Assembly: GCA_964493785.1 (NCBI GenBank)
Contig: CAZBPM010000018.1
Location: 1-64,000 of the forward strand
Direction of reading: 5' to 3'
DNA: 64,000 nt
Source of the DNA: Hyphomicrobium_A sp964493785
Lineage (GTDB): Bacteria > Pseudomonadota > Alphaproteobacteria > Rhizobiales > Hyphomicrobiaceae
The notes beneath the pieces are model-generated. The model saw only the letters and a list, made by a program, of their open reading frames with translations, was not told the DNA's origin and did not search any database. This document shows, piece by piece, positions 60,450-64,000 of the stretch. The position numbers and the translations under genes are program-made. Numbering within the stretch: the stretch's first letter is position 1; every line of letters starts with the position of its first letter.

Positions 60450-61136
60450 ATGTGCTCGCGCTATTCCCTGACGTCGCCGCCCGAGGCGGTGCGCGCCTAT
60501 TTCCGGTATTTAAACGAGGCGGTGTTTCCGCCGCGTTACAATATCGCGCCCTCGCAGCCGGTCGCCATCGTGCGCGATACGGAGCGGGGCGTGCGGGAGA
60601 TGGCGCTGGTGCGGTGGGGCCTCATCCCGGGATGGGTAAAGGATCCGCGGGCTTTCAGAATGCTCATCAACGCCCGCTCCGAAAGTGCGGCCGACAAGCC
60701 GTCGTTTCGTGCTGCGCTGCGCCATAAGCGGTGCCTCGTGCCGGCGGACGGCTTTTACGAATGGACCGGGGCGGCGGGGGCGAAGCGTCCGCACCTCGTC
60801 CGGCCGCGAGGGCATGGGCCGATGGCACTCGCCGGGCTTTATGGAAACTGGCTGGGCGCCGACGGCAGCGAGATCGAGACCATGGCCATCCTGACGACGG
60901 CCGCGAATTCGACCATGGCACGGCTGCACGATCGCATGCCGGTGATCATCGCGCCGGAGCACTTCGACGTTTGGCTCGACTGCCGACCGGGTACGGCGAC
61001 GCATATCGTCGAACTGCTGGCACCCGCACCGGACGATCTCCTCGAGGTGAGGCAGGTGAGCCGCAAGCTCAACCACCCGGGCAACGAGGGCCCGGACGTG
61101 CAGGAGCCGGTCGCGGTCCAGGACTCACTGATCTAG
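60450..61136 (+). CDS. SOS response-associated peptidase family protein (SRAP/YedK)
   Basis: The 228-residue protein starts MCSRYS, so that after removal of Met the catalytic Cys2 is at the N-terminus. Other active-site features are INARSES (Asn), FYEWTG (Glu) and LHDRMP (His). SRAP proteins such as YedK and HMCES form a stable link with abasic sites in single-stranded DNA. The upstream frame is rejected because Cys2 must be terminal. It is divergent from the Nudix gene. Confidence 0.93.
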   Translation: MCSRYSLTSPPEAVRAYFRYLNEAVFPPRYNIAPSQPVAIVRDTERGVREMALVRWGLIPGWVKDPRAFRMLINARSESAADKPSFRAALRHKRCLVPADGFYEWTGAAGAKRPHLVRPRGHGPMALAGLYGNWLGADGSEIETMAILTTAANSTMARLHDRMPVIIAPEHFDVWLDCRPGTATHIVELLAPAPDDLLEVRQVSRKLNHPGNEGPDVQEPVAVQDSLI

Positions 61137-61272
61137 CCATTAACGATGCGGGCAGGCGTGCAGGGGCGCCGTCATATTGGCGTGCCGCATTCTGCAGTTA
61201 GCTGCGCCACCCTCTCGCGGCGGACCGTGTTCGGGGCTAAGCTTGCCGTGGGCATGGTGAGGAGCATTGCGT

Positions 61273-62859
61273 ATGGACTATCGGGGGCAGGACCTGGATC
61301 TGCGGACTTCGCGGTGGACGGCGTCGTCAACCGATCCGACAGGGTGGCGCGAGGTGCCTTCATCGACCGCACACGTGCCTTCTCGACCAGCAGGCGGGTC
61401 GCGGTCGGGGCCGATCTGGGTCGACGAGACGCTGCTGACCTGCGCCAACCACGCTTATGACGTCGCGCTGGGGTATCGGTCCCACGAGGTGCGGATCGAG
61501 CACCTGCTGCTCGCGATGACGCGGGTCGAGGCGGCTGCTGCGGGGCTCGAGGCGCACGGGGTGCGCGTCGCCTCGCTGCGACGGGATACTGCGGTCGCCA
61601 TTGCCGGGGAGCCGCCCGCAGCGGCAGGCGAGCCAGTGCTGCCTCGCCGTTCGCACGAGATGGAGGACGTGCTGCGGCTGGCCGCTTCGCGCGCAACGCA
61701 TCAGGGTCGCCCCGCCAGCATCGACGATCTTTTTCATGTGTTGTGCGAGGTGGGTGGCGACCTGCCAGGCGGTGATCTCATCGCGCGCTATTTTCCGCGT
61801 CCGCCCAGGGAGTATTGGACTTCGGCTCCGCGGGGGCAGCACATCGGTGCGCATCTGCTGGAGGTGAGCGAAGCGGAGGGACCGCTTGCGGTCGCGCCGC
61901 CGCAGCAGCAACAGCCGGTGATCGATCCGGCGTTCGTGCAGACGTTGTTCGATCGGCTGGCCGACATCGAACGGGTTTTCTCCGAACGCATCTCGGCGGT
62001 CGAGCAGGCGCTCGCGCGCCAGCCGCTGCCAGTGGCGATGGATATCGGACCAATCGAAAGCCGGCTCGGCGCGATCGAATCTACACTGCTCAGTCGTCCG
62101 GCAGATGGCGGCGTCGTCGCCATCGACCCGGCACTTGGCGATCGGCTTTGGGCGATCGAGCACGCGCTCGGCACAGAGCGCACCGAGCGAAACAGTGCGG
62201 TGACTCAGCTTTCGGACGAGATATCTGGCGTGCGCAGCGCAGTCCGGCTAGCCGCCCAAAATGGCGAGCAGGGACAGCAGCAGCTCGCCGAGCAGGTGCA
62301 GCAGGTCGTATCGGAGCTGCAGCTCCTAGCGCAGCAGCTGCGTGGGGCGATCGAGGGTTCGGAGGGCGATGTCGAGGGCACGACATCTGCGATCGGCGAA
62401 CGCCTCGTCAGCGTCGAGGCGGCGCTTGCTGCCGTCGATCACAAGGTGGCCGAGGCCCAGGCCGTCTACAGCTCGGAAATGGCCGAGGTGCACGAAGCGC
62501 TGATGAAGATAAACGCCAACCAGCACACGCTGTCCGGCGTGATCGACAATTGGCGCAACAACGATTCAGGCGAGATCCATCTGATAAACACGCGCATCGG
62601 CGCGGTGCATGAGGATGGCGCCAAGCGGCTCGCGGCAATCGAGAAACTGTGCGCGGACGTCGATACGCTGTCTCAGCTCGTGCTGGAGGACCGCAGCCAG
62701 GAAAAGCGCGGCACCTTCAAGCGGTGGCTGTATGGCACCGAGGATTGGATTCGTGCCAGCTGGAAGCGGCCGCGGTCACGTTTCGCCGAGCCTATCGAGC
62801 TGAAGCCGGGACGCAGCGGCGGCTTCTGGCCGTTCAACCGACGCAGTTCCGAAGGCTAG
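61273..62859 (+). CDS. Clp N-terminal domain fused to a coiled-coil, without ATPase
   Basis: The 528-residue protein has a disordered basic start (1-48), then a region matching the double helical repeat of ClpA/ClpC N-domains (about 50-165, LLTCANHAYDVALGYRSHEVRIEHLLLAM and VLRLAASRATHQGRPASIDDLFHVLCE). A Gln-rich linker and a very long coiled-coil (about 210-470) follow, then a basic tail (RWLYGTEDWIRASWKRPRSR). No AAA+ domain is present. ATG at 61273 follows GGAG 8 nt upstream. The N-domain normally recognises substrates or adaptors, so this could be an adaptor or a decoy for ClpC/ClpA; inferred only. Confidence 0.78.
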   Translation: MDYRGQDLDLRTSRWTASSTDPTGWREVPSSTAHVPSRPAGGSRSGPIWVDETLLTCANHAYDVALGYRSHEVRIEHLLLAMTRVEAAAAGLEAHGVRVASLRRDTAVAIAGEPPAAAGEPVLPRRSHEMEDVLRLAASRATHQGRPASIDDLFHVLCEVGGDLPGGDLIARYFPRPPREYWTSAPRGQHIGAHLLEVSEAEGPLAVAPPQQQQPVIDPAFVQTLFDRLADIERVFSERISAVEQALARQPLPVAMDIGPIESRLGAIESTLLSRPADGGVVAIDPALGDRLWAIEHALGTERTERNSAVTQLSDEISGVRSAVRLAAQNGEQGQQQLAEQVQQVVSELQLLAQQLRGAIEGSEGDVEGTTSAIGERLVSVEAALAAVDHKVAEAQAVYSSEMAEVHEALMKINANQHTLSGVIDNWRNNDSGEIHLINTRIGAVHEDGAKRLAAIEKLCADVDTLSQLVLEDRSQEKRGTFKRWLYGTEDWIRASWKRPRSRFAEPIELKPGRSGGFWPFNRRSSEG

Positions 62860-64000
62860 AGGACTTTGCCGGGATTGAGGATGCCGTTGGGATCGAGGGC
62901 TGTCTTGATCTTGCGCATCATTGCGATTTCGACCGGGCTCTTGAAGCGTGCCAGCTCGCTGCGCTTCAGCTGCCCGATACCGTGTTCGGCGGAGATCGAT
63001 CCTGCGAAGGACGCGATGACGTCGTGCACGGCGCTGGTCATTTCGTTCCACATTGACAGGTAGGCAGCCTTGTCCATGCCGGGGGGCTGGGACACGTTGT
63101 AATGCACGTTGCCGTCGCCGAAGTGTCCGAACACGACCGGCCGCGCGCCATGGCACACCCGCTCCACCGCGTTGCCGGCCTCGGCGACGAACTCTGGAAT
63201 GCGCGCCACCGGCACCGAAACGTCGTGCTTGATGCTGCCGCCTTCGTGGCGCTGGGCTTCGGACGCGCTTTCGCGGAGCTTCCACAACGCCTGCGCCTGG
63301 GCCAGCGATCCGGCGATGACGACGTCGGAGACAATGTGCTTTTCGCTCGCCTCGGAGAAAAGACGCTGCATCGCAGCTTCGGCAGCACCCTCCTCGCTGC
63401 TCGACAGCTCGACCAGGACATACCAAGGCGAGGCTTCGCGCAGAGGAATGCGCGTTGCGGGAATGTGGCGCGTGACCAGCTCCAGCGTAAAGCCGCTCAT
63501 GAACTCGAAGGCGGTGAGAGCGCCGGCGCCGCGCGATTCCGCAAGGCGAAAGAGCGTTGCGATATCTTCAAGTGTCGGCAACGCGGCGAGTGCGACGGCG
63601 GTTTCGGCGGGACGTGGGAACAGTCGCAACGTTGCCGCGGTGATGATGCCGAGCGTGCCCTCGGAGCCGACGAAGAGATCGCGCAAGTCGTAGCCGGTGT
63701 TGTCCTTTTTGAGCGTGCGCAGACCGTCCCAGATCTCGCCGTTCGCGGTCACGACTTCGAGCCCGAGGGTCAGAGCGCGGGCGTTACCATACGCCAACAC
63801 GCCGGTGCCGCCGGCGTTGGTGGCGAGCACGCCACCGATTTGGCAGCTTCCTTCCGACGGGAGACTGAGCGGGAAGAGGCGTCCGGCGCGTTCGGCGGCG
63901 GCTTGCGCATCGGCGAGCGTGACGCCGGCCTCGACGGTCATGGTGCCGCCGGCTGCATCGACGCTGCGGACGCTATTGAGGCGGCCCAGCGAGAGCACGA
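62856..64000 (-). CDS. FAD-linked oxidase (D-lactate/2-hydroxyglutarate dehydrogenase type), 5' end outside the window
   Basis: The visible 380 residues are the C-terminal part of an FAD-binding PCMH-type oxidase: the FAD loop GSCQIGGVLATNAGGTGVLAYG, DLFVGSEGTLGIIT, and the C-terminal metal and substrate region FGHFGDGNVHYNV, SISAEHGIGQLKR. D-lactate, glycolate and D-2-hydroxyglutarate dehydrogenases share these. The start lies beyond position 64000. It overlaps the convergent Clp-N gene by 4 nt. Confidence 0.9.
   Translation of the reverse strand, partial: VLSLGRLNSVRSVDAAGGTMTVEAGVTLADAQAAAERAGRLFPLSLPSEGSCQIGGVLATNAGGTGVLAYGNARALTLGLEVVTANGEIWDGLRTLKKDNTGYDLRDLFVGSEGTLGIITAATLRLFPRPAETAVALAALPTLEDIATLFRLAESRGAGALTAFEFMSGFTLELVTRHIPATRIPLREASPWYVLVELSSSEEGAAEAAMQRLFSEASEKHIVSDVVIAGSLAQAQALWKLRESASEAQRHEGGSIKHDVSVPVARIPEFVAEAGNAVERVCHGARPVVFGHFGDGNVHYNVSQPPGMDKAAYLSMWNEMTSAVHDVIASFAGSISAEHGIGQLKRSELARFKSPVEIAMMRKIKTALDPNGILNPGKVL

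Overview
This 64 kb window looks like ordinary chromosome from a GC-rich alphaproteobacterium, most likely of the order Hyphomicrobiales (Rhizobiales). The evidence is the gene content: an RcdA-type DUF1465 cell-cycle protein, the cysteine-free alphaproteobacterial form of ribosomal protein L31, DUF1192 facing a quinone oxidoreductase, fabI followed by a histidine phosphatase, TorF-family porins, and nadABC beside a Nudix-like regulator of the NadQ type. The order is an inference and no genus is claimed. I see no CRISPR array, prophage, transposase, rRNA operon or plasmid function. Two tRNA genes are present: Pro-CGG (minus) and Gln-TTG (plus).

Layout. 0.1-6 kb: histidine phosphatase, fabI, a secreted protein, pdxH, a short-chain dehydrogenase, DUF1499 and an MBL-fold hydrolase, then the tRNAs. 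6.6-14.7 kb: a tiny secreted peptide, a lipoprotein, and an operon of a sugar-phosphate isomerase with a degenerate CysN-CysC fusion. This is divergent from an operon of a UDP-glucuronate-type epimerase, threonine dehydrogenase, 2-amino-3-ketobutyrate CoA ligase and a CYTH-like protein. A Cys-rich mini-protein with a 49-residue membrane peptide and a CHRD protein follow. 14.9-25.4 kb: class I aldolase, a GlcG-like protein, HdeD, a disordered OmpA-domain protein, a ThiE-like protein, a Sel1 protein, SuhB and an ExbB/MotA-OmpA pair, with a composite intergenic repeat in between. 25.4-33 kb: ABC exporter, rpmE, rcdA, a candidate small RNA, DUF1192, quinone oxidoreductase and a ceramide-glucosyltransferase-like enzyme. 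33-40.4 kb: two tandem glucosaminidase-like paralogues, a FolM-like reductase and three tandem TorF porins, each with its own terminator. 41-52.9 kb: hypothetical genes, RNase T2, an M20 dipeptidase, pyruvate phosphate dikinase, then nadQ and nadA-nadB-nadC with two palindromic operators before nadA. 53-64 kb: ygfZ-tag-HD hydrolase operon facing dihydroorotase, an L,D-transpeptidase, a LysE transporter, a TIGR02301-Nudix pair, an SRAP protein, a Clp-N/coiled-coil protein and a truncated FAD-linked oxidase.

Most genes are housekeeping: NAD, pyridoxine, pyrimidine, fatty acid and central carbon metabolism, plus envelope maintenance. Nothing here is clearly a new defence or mobile system. The least explained items are the CysN-CysC remnant fusion (7449-8849), the candidate anti-Shine-Dalgarno small RNA (about 29159-29280), the palindromic nad operators (51630-51715), the Clp-N domain without an ATPase (61273-62859) and the three-copy composite repeat (16.6 and 24.9-25.4 kb).
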